49,167 nt of DNA from Anaerolineaceae bacterium (GTDB lineage Bacteria; Chloroflexota; Anaerolineae; Anaerolineales; Anaerolineaceae): the NCBI GenBank assembly GCA_002702705.1, contig PABH01000073.1, positions 126,924 to 176,090 of the forward strand, read 5' to 3'. Below are positions 16,438 to 25,131 of the stretch, one piece after another; the stretch's first letter is position 1, and the number at the start of each line of letters is the position of its first letter. The notes under the pieces were generated by a model, which worked only from the letters and a program-made list of their open reading frames with translations, made no database searches and was not told the origin of the DNA. The position numbers and the translations under genes are program-made.

Positions 16438-16609
16438 TCAGTTCGGGTTTAGATTTTTTTGTCATCGCGAGAACCCGTTAGGGGGCGAAGCGATCTATTT
16501 ACCGTGCATTTTAGATACCCGAAGGGGTACGCTGCACCACAAGGGTACAAGATTGCTTCGCTTCGCTCGCAATGACTGAGAATGCCAATTTTTTTATTAT
16601 CCCGAACTG
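16438..16609 (+). repeat. Dispersed palindromic repeat, copy 1
   Basis: Contains TTTTTTTGTCATCGCGAGA near 16455, CGAAGCGATCTAT, TTTTAGATACCCGAAGGGGTA, and GATTGCTTCGCTTCGCTCG up to AATGAC at 16575. An outer inverted pair CAGTTCGGG (16438-16446) / CCCGAACTG (16601-16609) brackets it. Related copies lie at 36295-36437 (opposite orientation) and 49008-49106. Confidence 0.8.
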
Positions 16610-16637
16610 ACGCTATCTTAGTCTTCAGGAAAACTTT

Positions 16638-17699
16638 TTATTTTAAAACATGCCGGAGGATGAGATATTTTGCATGCGACCATAACAATGGCGAAGCGAT
16701 CTCACCCCATTGGCGTAACCAGGGTAAATAATAATTCGGATCGTTTAAGACCAACGGCACCTGTTCGGGCAGTTCGCCATCCGGATTAGCCTGCGTTTCA
16801 ATCCATTGACGGCAGGTTGCCGCTTTTTCCACCAGGCCACTTTCCGCATAAAACCACCCCAGCCAGGCCGTTAACAAGACCCATTCACCCCCGCCATAAT
16901 AGGTATCGGTTGGATATCGCTGCACGCCGCCTTCTTTTAATAACGAGGTTTCAATCCGTTCAATCGTCTTTTTGAACCGATCATCATTCAAAGGCACAAC
17001 CTGATACGGTAAAACCAAACCCAACAGGTTGGCATCGACCGTAAAGGAACCGACGTACTTAACGAAATAACCATCGTAAACGCAATGCTCCAAAATATAA
17101 GCCTGCACCTGATCCGCATCAATTTGATAGGACTCAAATCCTAAATTTACCAATGCCTTAAATCCGCCGTAAATCGCTGCCAGGGTATGGGTATGGACAT
17201 CCTGAGGAAACTCTTCCCAACTATCGTAACAGGGTTGAGGCCACAACGCCCGCAGGTATAAACCAATCCAATCGGCTGCATCCAGGCAGTTTTGTGAAAG
17301 TTCTTCCCCTGCCAGGATATGGTGTTGGTGCAGTGCCCACAACCAGGTTCCAAATCCATCCAGTTGAAAATTTGGCCATTCCTCTTTAACGCCATCCTCC
17401 CCTTCCAGGGTATAGCGGGTATGCAGTACATCTTGGGGTAAAATTTCTAGCCCGTCTTCCACTTTTTCCAGCACAGTTCGGATCAAATCCACCCGTTTTA
17501 AAATCGTATCCGCAACCCAGGCATGAAAACGACCCGCACTTTCATGTTCCCCCACCAGATTCATAGCATAGGCGATAAAAGAACCATCTCGAAACCAGGA
17601 ATAGTGATACGTAGGAAAGTTCGGACAGGCAATATATGCCCCACTGGGTGCCTGGTTATTTAATATATATTGAATGCTGGCTTGTTTTAAATTATTCAT
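16638..17699 (-). CDS. GH15-family glucan hydrolase (glucoamylase/glucodextranase-like)
   Basis: 353 residues with an (alpha/alpha)6-barrel pattern: YSWFRDGSF near 33-41, WPNFQLDGFGTWLWAL near 109-124, YDSWEE near 158-163 (general acid Glu candidate), GGGEWVLLTAWLGWFY, and PDGELPEQ near 304-311 (base Glu candidate). GH15 enzymes release glucose from the non-reducing ends of alpha-glucans, and some members prefer alpha-1,6 links. There is no signal peptide, so it is cytoplasmic. It is the last gene of the sugar operon, 5 bp after the GH66 gene. The expected job is breaking imported isomaltooligosaccharides to glucose (inference from context). It lacks the N-terminal beta domain of longer GH15 proteins. 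Confidence 0.8.
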   Translation of the reverse strand: MNNLKQASIQYILNNQAPSGAYIACPNFPTYHYSWFRDGSFIAYAMNLVGEHESAGRFHAWVADTILKRVDLIRTVLEKVEDGLEILPQDVLHTRYTLEGEDGVKEEWPNFQLDGFGTWLWALHQHHILAGEELSQNCLDAADWIGLYLRALWPQPCYDSWEEFPQDVHTHTLAAIYGGFKALVNLGFESYQIDADQVQAYILEHCVYDGYFVKYVGSFTVDANLLGLVLPYQVVPLNDDRFKKTIERIETSLLKEGGVQRYPTDTYYGGGEWVLLTAWLGWFYAESGLVEKAATCRQWIETQANPDGELPEQVPLVLNDPNYYLPWLRQWGEIASPLLWSHAKYLILRHVLK

Positions 17700-17704
17700 G
17701 AATA

Positions 17705-19456
17705 TTATTCACTCCAATCCACCAGTAATACATCCCAAATAATGAGATCAGGCACGATCACACGCAACACACCACCATCTTGGGTGAAATCCAGGGGCTG
17801 CAAATCATACGTTTCGTTATCCGCAGAAGTCGACCAAACCGCTTTGGCTGTTTTTTCCCCGGCTTTAATTTGAACCACCAGATCAGATAATGGTGTGGGC
17901 ATGATCTGCACTTCACCCGCCCATTCACCATGTTTTAAACCGATCATATTCACCAGGCTGATTGCCAAACCCTTTTCATAATCCCTTCCAATCACCATCA
18001 CCTTATCATGGGTAAGGCTGGTATTGGTTTCGACAGAATTGATTCGTACGTTTTGATAGGTAAAGGCATTTGCCGAAGTTGTTCGGGGACCAATCACATC
18101 CTGATACCGGACGGCAAATCCGTAATAGCGCTGTAACCAATCTGCTAATTCAGGATCGGGCATTTTATAGAGTGGGAAATATGGATCAGCCAGATAACCA
18201 CCCTTTTCGCCCAGTTCAATCCTACCCGCGCCATTGGCAAATATGAGCGCATCCATAATAAGGGCGTTGGTTTTGTTTTGCGGATCAATATAAGCCGCCA
18301 GCACAACCGGTTTTCCACTACCCAGTTTTTGTGCTTGAATAATGATCTGTCCTAATTCATTAAAACTGGTATAAGGAGCCCATACTTCAATATAAACAAA
18401 ATCCTGGTTCGATGGCGCCACCACTTCAATCGGCCAATTGGTCACCGCATTAAACACGACCGTGCCATCCGGTTGTTTTTGGTTTACCAAATCTTTGGTT
18501 TCATTGATCATAGCCGCCAAAGCTTTATCAAGCGGATAGGAATTACCCGATGCATCATACCCAACTTTGGGGTGGCCATATTGGTCCAAATGAATGCCGT
18601 CAAAATCGGTCTTTTCCAAAATTCCGGCAAACTCTGCCATCAAATGTTTCGTCCATTCCGAATCGGGACGGGGATCCATGATCACCATAAAATTTTCGCC
18701 AAACCAGACCGGTTCACCTTTGGCATCCAATAAGGCCCAGTCCGGATGTTGTTCATAAAAAGCCTTGGATGCGCCATAAACGGCGGTATAGGGCATGGCG
18801 GCCATATTGCGTTCATGCGCGGCAGAAATCAAATGTTTTACAGTTTCCAATGAAAGTTGGCGGTCTAATATATCCAGATAGGGTTCTTGCGTGCTAAAAA
18901 ACTGTTCGTGCCGGTACATCCAATCATAAAACTGTAATCCATTGATATGGTACCGGTTCAAAATCGTCATCGTCTCTGCGGCATCACTGCGGCCAGCTGC
19001 ATAATCTACCAAAAATCCATAACGCGGCATTTCTTTCCAGGATTGAAGCACATCAAAACCATCCGAAGCAGCAGCCAAAACAGACCCATTCTCACTTAGA
19101 ATAGATATATCGAGGCCATATCCCCGTGGGGCAACTTCAGGCGGCTGCCAGACAAAAGAACAAGACCATGTTTGATGTCCTTTTTGTAAAACCTCAGTCT
19201 GTTCTTCAACCACTTCATTCAAATAGGTATATCGAACCATGAGGGTAACATCAGCTGGGCTTTCAGAAAGACTGGTGATGGAAATATCCAACTGCACTGG
19301 CTGGCCCGGTTGGTACGTGGATTGTGAGAATAAATAATCATTAATTTTGAATTCTGGAAGCATTTCTACACTCTTTTTATCGTTAGGTTGAATTTCTGCC
19401 GCACAGGCAGTTAATAAAACACAGCAAAGGACCACAATGGAAAATAATTTTTTCAA
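17705..19456 (-). CDS. GH66-family dextranase-like lipoprotein
   Basis: 583 residues from a TTG start with AGGGATG upstream, 4 bp after the permease stop. Lipoprotein signal LLTAC with Cys18. An N-terminal beta domain (~30-150) is followed by a TIM barrel: GFLVDYAAGR, YHINGLQFYDWMYRHEQ, FDGIHLDQYGHPK near 283-295 (nucleophile Asp candidate) and FVYIEVWAPY near 353-362 (acid Glu candidate). These match GH66, which cuts alpha-1,6-glucan internally (endo-dextranase) or makes cyclic isomaltooligosaccharides. Being lipidated, it should work at the cell surface and feed the ABC transporter encoded just upstream. No CITase-type CBM35 insertion is obvious, so dextranase is more likely. Confidence 0.82.
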   Translation of the reverse strand: MKKLFSIVVLCCVLLTACAAEIQPNDKKSVEMLPEFKINDYLFSQSTYQPGQPVQLDISITSLSESPADVTLMVRYTYLNEVVEEQTEVLQKGHQTWSCSFVWQPPEVAPRGYGLDISILSENGSVLAAASDGFDVLQSWKEMPRYGFLVDYAAGRSDAAETMTILNRYHINGLQFYDWMYRHEQFFSTQEPYLDILDRQLSLETVKHLISAAHERNMAAMPYTAVYGASKAFYEQHPDWALLDAKGEPVWFGENFMVIMDPRPDSEWTKHLMAEFAGILEKTDFDGIHLDQYGHPKVGYDASGNSYPLDKALAAMINETKDLVNQKQPDGTVVFNAVTNWPIEVVAPSNQDFVYIEVWAPYTSFNELGQIIIQAQKLGSGKPVVLAAYIDPQNKTNALIMDALIFANGAGRIELGEKGGYLADPYFPLYKMPDPELADWLQRYYGFAVRYQDVIGPRTTSANAFTYQNVRINSVETNTSLTHDKVMVIGRDYEKGLAISLVNMIGLKHGEWAGEVQIMPTPLSDLVVQIKAGEKTAKAVWSTSADNETYDLQPLDFTQDGGVLRVIVPDLIIWDVLLVDWSE

Positions 19457-19460
19457 TTTA

Positions 19461-20297
19461 TCATCCCTTAAAAGCCCCGGTGGTTAATCCGCTGACAAAA
19501 TATTTTTGCATCGAAAGGAAAACGACCATAATGGGTACCAAGGCAATCAACATAGCTGCGAACACTAATCCCCATTCCGTACCGTGCTGCCCTTGAAAAG
19601 AATAAATGGCAATGGGCAGTGTTCGTTTTAAGGGGTTATCAATGGCAGTTAATGCCCAGGTGAATTCATCCCAATTGCCCATGAAGGAAAAAATGGTTAC
19701 GGTTGCCAGGGCTGGTTTGGAGAGCGGTAAAATCATTCGGAAAAACACAGTCAGGTAATTGCCACCATCAATTAACATGGCTTCTTCCAATTCTTTTGGC
19801 AGTGATTCAAAAAACCCGCGCAGCAAAAAGGTATTCATCGAAACCCCACCCGCAACATACACCACAATTAACCCCCATAAGCTGTCCCGTAATCCGAGGG
19901 TTTTCACCAACTGGAACTTAGGGATAATTGTGATCATATCCGGTACCATTAATACCAGCAGGATGGTGAAGAATAAAAATTCCTTAAATCGAAACTTAAA
20001 ACGAGCAAAAGAATAAGCTGTCATCGCGGAAAACAAGACCGTTAAGGCTGTTGAAGTAACCGCGGTGATCGCTGAATTGACAAAATAAAGTTGAAATTTG
20101 TTACTGGTCCAAGCCCGAACAAAATTACCGAATGAAGGCGCATCAGGGATCAACTTGGGGGGATACTCGATGACAAAAACATTCTCTTTAAGCGCGTTAG
20201 AAACCATCCACACAAACGGGAAGATCATAATGACAGCGCCTGCAGCAGCCAGGAGAAACAATAAAAACTTGAACATTTTTTTACGATTTATTTTCAT
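19461..20297 (-). CDS. ABC sugar transporter permease (MalG type)
   Basis: 278 residues with six predicted membrane helices and the EAA loop ELEEAMLIDGGNYLTVFFRM near 180-200, which docks the ATPase. It belongs to the CUT1 (di/oligosaccharide) permease family, the second of the permease pair. GGAGAG RBS precedes the ATG; its stop is 4 bp from the GH66 start. The locus encodes no ATPase, so a shared MsmX-type ATPase elsewhere is expected. Confidence 0.93.
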   Translation of the reverse strand: MKINRKKMFKFLLFLLAAAGAVIMIFPFVWMVSNALKENVFVIEYPPKLIPDAPSFGNFVRAWTSNKFQLYFVNSAITAVTSTALTVLFSAMTAYSFARFKFRFKEFLFFTILLVLMVPDMITIIPKFQLVKTLGLRDSLWGLIVVYVAGGVSMNTFLLRGFFESLPKELEEAMLIDGGNYLTVFFRMILPLSKPALATVTIFSFMGNWDEFTWALTAIDNPLKRTLPIAIYSFQGQHGTEWGLVFAAMLIALVPIMVVFLSMQKYFVSGLTTGAFKG

Positions 20298-20306
20298 TTT
20301 TCTCTC

Positions 20307-21203
20307 CTAATTCGTTTCATCCGGGTTGCGTAAAAAACGCATTTGCAAATAACTGGCAAGCACCAAAAAAGCAGCCATCGTCATTGAAATAGCAGAACCA
20401 TAACCAAACTTCAGGAAGTCAAACGCCTGATGGTAGGCGTAACTTAACAGCACTTCGGTTTGTTGGGCTGGCCCGCCCCCCGTGATCAGGAATACGGAGA
20501 TAAAAACGTTAAAAGCACCGATTAATAACAAAACAAGGGTGAAAACCACGGTCGGACGCATTAAGGGCAGGGTAATTTTCCAGAAATTATGCCATCCGTT
20601 GGCACCATCTATGGCGGAGGCTTCATACAGGTGTTGGGGGATTCCATTTAAAGCAGCCATATAAATGACCATCGACCAGCCAATCCCCTTCCAAATACCG
20701 AGCACCCAAATCGGGACCATGGCGTATTTTGCTTGAATCAACCAGGGAATGGGTTTCGCGATAATGTGAAATACTTCAACCAGATAATAATTGATGAGAC
20801 CTTGGGGGCTGTTAAACAAATAACGAATTAATAAAGACACAATCACCCAGGAAGTTACAACCGGGATGTAATACAAAACCCGGAAGAATCCTTTTCCATA
20901 AGACAAATTATGCAGCAGCACCGCAGCAGCCATTGCCAGGAACATTTGCCCCGGCACAGTCACGATTGCATACATAAATGTGTTTTTAAAAGCCAGTTTA
21001 ACAATCGGGTCTTGCAGCATGCGGGCGTAGTTATCGAATGCAATAAACGTACTTTCTTTGCCTGGCATAATCGACCAGTTATAAAAACTCATTTGGAGCC
21101 CTTTTATTAAAGGATAAAGTTGAAAAATAATAAAAAATAACAAACCGGGGATGATAAAGGCATAAGGTATGATTTTTCTTTGTTGTTTTAAGGATACACG
21201 CAT
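20307..21203 (-). CDS. ABC sugar transporter permease (MalF type)
   Basis: 298 residues from the ATG at 21203, which has GGAG seven nt upstream. An in-frame ATG at 21260 lies inside a perfect hairpin and would add 19 non-conserved residues, so it was rejected. Six membrane helices; EAA loop LYEASAIDGANGWHNFWKIT; PYAFIIPGLLFFIIFQLYP in the first helix. It is the CUT1 partner of the downstream MalG-type protein and lies 81 bp after the binding-protein gene. Confidence 0.93.
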   Translation of the reverse strand: MRVSLKQQRKIIPYAFIIPGLLFFIIFQLYPLIKGLQMSFYNWSIMPGKESTFIAFDNYARMLQDPIVKLAFKNTFMYAIVTVPGQMFLAMAAAVLLHNLSYGKGFFRVLYYIPVVTSWVIVSLLIRYLFNSPQGLINYYLVEVFHIIAKPIPWLIQAKYAMVPIWVLGIWKGIGWSMVIYMAALNGIPQHLYEASAIDGANGWHNFWKITLPLMRPTVVFTLVLLLIGAFNVFISVFLITGGGPAQQTEVLLSYAYHQAFDFLKFGYGSAISMTMAAFLVLASYLQMRFLRNPDETN

Positions 21204-21228
21204 ACCAGGACTCCAATTTTCTGGAATT

Positions 21229-21260
21229 ATGAGCGTTCCCACAAAAACGGGAACGCTCAT
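21229..21260 (-). promoter_or_regulatory. Intercistronic hairpin between binding-protein and permease genes
   Basis: A perfect 12-bp stem (ATGAGCGTTCCC / GGGAACGCTCAT) with an 8-nt loop, 23 bp after the binding-protein stop. No U-run follows, so read-through is expected. Such elements at malE-malF-type borders protect the upstream mRNA from 3' decay and keep the binding protein in excess over the permeases. Confidence 0.75.
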
Positions 21261-21283
21261 AAAAAACTTAATCCGTTTTGAAT

Positions 21284-22636
21284 TTATTCGGGGATAACTA
21301 ACAAAGGATCAATTTGTTCCACTGCCAAATCCAAACCTTCTTGAACACCAACCACATCATTCAGGATATTGGAACCGGTATTGGTCATCACTTCTTCGAT
21401 TTGACTCCAATTTGGATGCGGTGTACGTGCTTTGGCAGTTTTCAGTTGTTCGAGGAAAATGCCAAAGAATTCATGATTCTTCACAAAATCGGATTCAATA
21501 ACGCTCTTTAATACGGGCATCTGGCCAGTGGAAGCTAATTTTAATTGTACATCTTCCGAAAGTAAGTAGCGCATGAATGTTTCCGCTGCGGCTTTATTCT
21601 GGCTTTGTTGGAACATAACAATGTCCTCACCACCCACCACGGAAACAGAACCTCCATCACCAGCCGGCATTAATGCCATGCCGTATTCTTTATCAGGAAA
21701 CTGGGAACCGAATAAAGGCGGGAACCAGGGGCCTTCCAATAACATGGCCACCGTATCGGTTGCAAATCCACCCCAGGCATCCACACCACCACCTAAAATA
21801 CCGGGGTGAATATAGCCATTATCCACACCATCTTTCAGGAATTGATAAGCAGCTACGGTTTCCGAACCATTATAAACACCGCTGGAAGTTTGTACGGCCG
21901 CATCGGTCACATCACCGCCAAAACTCCAGATCCAGGGATTAACTGCCCAGGCATAGGTGCCGCCATCAGCAAAACAATATTTATCCTCACCCAGAGCTTT
22001 GATCTTTTCACAGGCAGTCAGGAAATCATCCATCGTTACCGGAGCGCTGTCGATGCCAGCTTCTGCAAACATGGCTTTATTGTAGACCAAAACTCGGGTA
22101 TTGGTATCCAATGGCAAACCATAATGTTGGCCTTGATAAAGGTTTGTTGATAACGGGCCAGCCAAAAATTCGTCTTTATAGGTATCAAAGTCAGCCAAAG
22201 TTTCTTCCATATTCGCCAAAGCACCTTGATCTGCCAGCTCTGGGACCCACAAAATATCAACACGGGCCAGGTCCGGAGCAGTGCCGCCGGATAAAGCGAT
22301 CAACAGTTTGCGGCGGAACTGATCATAAGGCATCAATACAGCCTGAACTTTAATATTCGGGTTGGCTGCTTCAAATTCAGGAATCAGAACCTCATCCAAA
22401 TATTTAGCTTCTACGTCGGCGTTATAACCATGCCAAAAAGAGATGGTTACGGGACCTTCCGGTTCAGGTTCTGGTGTTATCAATACTTCGACTTGTTTTT
22501 CAACTTCCACAACCACGGTTTCTTTGATTACTTCCGGGTCAACGGGTGCAGCCGGCTGCGGTGCACATGCACTCAGTACCATACTGAGGGACAACAAAAT
22601 AGATAGGGTTAATAAAATAGTTGTACGGGTTTTCAT
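21284..22636 (-). CDS. ABC sugar transporter solute-binding lipoprotein
   Basis: 450 residues from the ATG at 22636 (GAGGAAAGAG immediately upstream; the open frame extends 23 codons further but without RBS or conservation). Signal with LSAC lipobox, Cys24. A Pro/Val/Glu-rich linker follows, then an SBP_bac_1 (MalE-like) domain from ~55: ISFWHGYN, then PNIKVQAVLMPYDQFRRKL. It captures oligosaccharides outside the membrane and hands them to the permease pair encoded next. Locus context (GH66, GH15) points to isomaltooligosaccharides. It lies 126 bp after the ROK regulator gene. Confidence 0.93.
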   Translation of the reverse strand: MKTRTTILLTLSILLSLSMVLSACAPQPAAPVDPEVIKETVVVEVEKQVEVLITPEPEPEGPVTISFWHGYNADVEAKYLDEVLIPEFEAANPNIKVQAVLMPYDQFRRKLLIALSGGTAPDLARVDILWVPELADQGALANMEETLADFDTYKDEFLAGPLSTNLYQGQHYGLPLDTNTRVLVYNKAMFAEAGIDSAPVTMDDFLTACEKIKALGEDKYCFADGGTYAWAVNPWIWSFGGDVTDAAVQTSSGVYNGSETVAAYQFLKDGVDNGYIHPGILGGGVDAWGGFATDTVAMLLEGPWFPPLFGSQFPDKEYGMALMPAGDGGSVSVVGGEDIVMFQQSQNKAAAETFMRYLLSEDVQLKLASTGQMPVLKSVIESDFVKNHEFFGIFLEQLKTAKARTPHPNWSQIEEVMTNTGSNILNDVVGVQEGLDLAVEQIDPLLVIPE

Positions 22637-22718
22637 CTCTTTCCTCTTGGTTTGTCTAAAAATTGAACGCTTCGATTGATTTTTAAAATATTTTTGTTTA
22701 ATCAAATATTTTCTCCTT

Positions 22719-22742
22719 TAAAGTTAATTTAGTCAGTGAAGA
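22719..22742 (-). promoter_or_regulatory. Candidate ROK operator in the binding-protein leader
   Basis: On the minus strand: TTCACTGACTAAATTAACTTTA. The blocks ATTAACTTTA and TTCACT..CTAAA recur at the start of the ROK transcript (23980-23997), in swapped order. Shared sequence at both promoters of the locus is what autoregulated ROK repressors show; the exact operator is not resolved. Confidence 0.35.
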
Positions 22743-22762
22743 AACTTTTTTAAAAAAAGATG

Positions 22763-23965
22763 TCAGGGTTTAACGTCCTGCAGTACAGGAGATTCAAATA
22801 GCTGTTGTAAAACCAGGCTGGCGGCGCCGCGTGCCCAAATATCGTCACCCCAGGGTTCAATCCGTAGTTCGAGATCATTGTATTGTCCGGGCATGGTGAA
22901 CTCCTGTATTGCCGTCCGCATAGCATTAAAGAACACCGGGCCATTCCGCACCCCTTCACCACTGATTAACAATCGCCCCGGATTAAAGATATTAACCAAA
23001 TTCGCAATCGATTGTCCAAAAATAGAACCTGCACGATGTAAAATCGCCACCGCACCGGGTTCACCTTGTTGGGATAACCGAGCTAACTCTTCTAAATCAT
23101 TCACGGTTTGAGGAATGAAGGTTTTTGATTTCGCCTCGTTGGCCTGTGCCAACAGAGCCGGATCGGAAACAAATGCTTCCAAACAGCCGCGTTTACCGCA
23201 GTCACATAACGGGCCATCAGCATCCACCACAATATGACCAAATTCGCCTGCCCCACCACCAGCGCCACGGTAGAACTGCCCATTGGTGACAATGCCCAAA
23301 CCCACACCGCGCCCAATCGTGACGGTTAAAAAATCTTTAACCCCCTGGCCGCTGCCAAACCAGCGTTCTGCCAGGGTAAAGGTATTTACATCGTTATCAA
23401 TAAACACAGGGGCTTTTACATGGGCCTGTAATAAATCTCGGATAGGAATATCGAGCCAGCCAAAATAAGGGGATTGACGTAAAACACCTTGATTGGAATC
23501 CACGATACCAGCCAAACCAACCCCAACACCGATTAATTTTTTCCGTGGCACTGCACCCAACCCCAACAGCATTTTAACCAAATCAGCCATCACCTGAATG
23601 GCCCCTTCCGCAGAACGATCAATTAATGGCATCTGATGACGCTGCAAGATATTCGCTTCCAGGTCAGTTAAGGCTCCAATGGCATGATCTTCCATTAACT
23701 TAATTCCAACCACATAACCGCCGAGTGGGTTGATTGCCAACAATATAGGTGGTCTGCCGCCGCTGGAATCACCGGCTGCTTTTTCGTAAACAAAACCTTC
23801 CTCGATTAATTCAGCGGTGATCGCGGTCACGGTAGCCGGGCTTAATCCGCTGGATCGAGCGACCTCAGCCCGTGCAATGGGACCATTGGCTTTGATACTA
23901 TTCAGAATGACGGAGCGGTTGATCGCTCGCATTAAATCTCGGTTTGCTTTGGGAGTTGGGGACAT
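22763..23965 (-). CDS. ROK-family transcriptional regulator (NagC/XylR type)
   Basis: 400 residues. N-terminal winged helix-turn-helix at about 15-75 (GPIARAEVARSSGLSPATVT). ROK sugar-binding domain with GGGAGEFGHI near 234-243 and the zinc site CDCGKRGCLE near 250-259. The ATP-binding pattern is degenerate, as in the regulators of the family rather than the kinases. Expected role: repressor of the downstream transporter/GH66/GH15 operon, released by an imported sugar. The same strand and 126-bp gap make read-through possible too. Confidence 0.92.
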   Translation of the reverse strand: MSPTPKANRDLMRAINRSVILNSIKANGPIARAEVARSSGLSPATVTAITAELIEEGFVYEKAAGDSSGGRPPILLAINPLGGYVVGIKLMEDHAIGALTDLEANILQRHQMPLIDRSAEGAIQVMADLVKMLLGLGAVPRKKLIGVGVGLAGIVDSNQGVLRQSPYFGWLDIPIRDLLQAHVKAPVFIDNDVNTFTLAERWFGSGQGVKDFLTVTIGRGVGLGIVTNGQFYRGAGGGAGEFGHIVVDADGPLCDCGKRGCLEAFVSDPALLAQANEAKSKTFIPQTVNDLEELARLSQQGEPGAVAILHRAGSIFGQSIANLVNIFNPGRLLISGEGVRNGPVFFNAMRTAIQEFTMPGQYNDLELRIEPWGDDIWARGAASLVLQQLFESPVLQDVKP

Positions 23966-23979
23966 AATACTTTCTTTGT

Positions 23980-24028
23980 TTAGTGAATAAAGTTAATATC
24001 ATTATAGACAAAACAAATCCCCTGTCAA
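23980..24028 (-). promoter_or_regulatory. Promoter and candidate operator of the ROK gene
   Basis: TTGACA (24028-24023), 16-bp spacer, TATAAT (24006-24001) on the minus strand. Right at the predicted start lies ATTAACTTTATTCACTAAA (23997-23979), whose parts reappear in front of the binding-protein gene. A repressor bound there would block initiation. Confidence 0.75.
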
Positions 24029-24074
24029 GAGGGAAATTTTAAAGCAGTTAAAAACGATAAGTTAAAAGTAAACA

Positions 24075-24109
24075 GTTTTTCGTTTTTCGTTTTTCGTTTT
24101 TCGTTTTTC
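24075..24109 (+). repeat. Heptanucleotide tandem repeat, 5 x GTTTTTC
   Basis: Five perfect copies of a 7-bp unit, 20 bp upstream of the TATAAT of the next gene. The 3' end of the array reaches the -35 position of that promoter. Such tracts can change copy number by slipped-strand mispairing. Confidence 0.85.
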
Positions 24110-24128
24110 ACTTAATTCGTGTCTTGTT

Positions 24129-24134
24129 TATAAT
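24129..24134 (+). promoter_or_regulatory. -10 box giving a probable leaderless transcript
   Basis: TATAAT ends 6 nt before the ATG at 24141, leaving no room for a Shine-Dalgarno, so transcription should start at or very near the A of ATG. The -35 position falls in the end of the heptamer repeat (TTTCAC). Confidence 0.6.
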
Positions 24135-24140
24135 GAATAT

Positions 24141-24917
24141 ATGAAATTAAAAACCTGCCAGACCGCTGCCGCACAAGTTGTTAACTCAGGCCCCAATCAA
24201 TGGAGGCTCAACACCCCCTCCGGTGCTGCCGGGGTTTACCATAATGCCCAATTGGATGATTACCGGCAACTTAATCGAGGAAATTTCCCCTGGCAGGCTC
24301 CACTTTCATTCTCCTTGGAAGCACGTGTTTCTGATCCAAACCACAACGGCACCTGGGGTTTCGGTTTCTGGAATGATCCTTTTAACGCCAGCCTGGGGTT
24401 AGGCGGTACCGCACGGCGCTTACCTGCCTTACCCAACACCGCCTGGTTTTTTTATGCATCACCTCCCAACCACCTGACCCTGCACGACCACCCTACCCAA
24501 GGGCTGCTGGCTGCAACGTTTCGATCGCCAAAGATTCCCAGCCCTCTTCTGGCACCCGGTTTGCTTTTTGCTCCTTTTTTATTTGCCCGGCCTACGGCCC
24601 GGCTTTTACGAAAATTGGCTGGTTTACTCGTAAAGGATGATGCAAGCCAAATTGAGGCAGCCGTAACCGAATGGAATCATTACCGCCTGGATTGGCAGGC
24701 TGACCATGTTGATTTTTTCCTGAATCACAAACAGGTTTTCAGGACAACTATCACGCCCCAAAGCAGACTCGGTTTGGTAATCTGGATCGATAACCAATAC
24801 GCTGCTTTTCCCCCAAATAGCCGGGTAAAGTTTGGCACGTTAGGAAATACAAATACAACCAGCCTGGAAATTAAAAACCCCACCATAAAAAGGGGTAGAC
24901 CCACTTCATCGCAATGA
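24141..24917 (+). CDS. Concanavalin A-like (GH16-like) fold protein of unknown function
   Basis: 258 residues without signal peptide. The pattern PLSFSLEARVSDPNHNGTWG, FGFWNDPF, then EWNHYRLDWQADHVDFFLNH and QVFRTTITP resembles the jelly-roll of LamG/GH16-type lectin or glucanase domains. No catalytic ExDxxE motif is visible, so binding rather than hydrolysis is likely. A hydrophobic patch (LLAPGLLFAPFLFA, ~137-150) sits in the middle and could touch membrane. It faces away from the ROK gene. Confidence 0.65.
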   Translation: MKLKTCQTAAAQVVNSGPNQWRLNTPSGAAGVYHNAQLDDYRQLNRGNFPWQAPLSFSLEARVSDPNHNGTWGFGFWNDPFNASLGLGGTARRLPALPNTAWFFYASPPNHLTLHDHPTQGLLAATFRSPKIPSPLLAPGLLFAPFLFARPTARLLRKLAGLLVKDDASQIEAAVTEWNHYRLDWQADHVDFFLNHKQVFRTTITPQSRLGLVIWIDNQYAAFPPNSRVKFGTLGNTNTTSLEIKNPTIKRGRPTSSQ

Positions 24918-25131
24918 AATATTGATTGCGTTTGTACCCGGGGACAGATCATTTATATTTAGACTTTTCTTAGTCATCCCGGTTCTTTTAGTAGCAATTT
25001 AATTTTGTATTTCGTGTCCTTAGTGGCCTTAGTGGTTTATTTTTTTTCCACAAATTTCTCAACATAGCTCTTAATAGCAAAACTGCCGGTGTAAAACTGG
25101 CAGCTTGCAAGGAGAGTGTTATGTTTTCGAA

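Noticed and set aside
21204-21260. Longer MalF-type permease N-terminus
   Set aside because: The start codon lies in a perfect hairpin, without RBS; the ATG at 21203 has GGAG.
22637-22705. Longer binding-protein N-terminus
   Set aside because: It would place 23 charged residues before a standard lipoprotein signal; GAGGAAAGAG precedes the ATG at 22636.
24918-25131. Small RNA or gene in the gap after the ConA-like gene
   Set aside because: Only a short CCTTAGTGG direct repeat and a weak 5-bp hairpin are present; no promoter or conserved motif.
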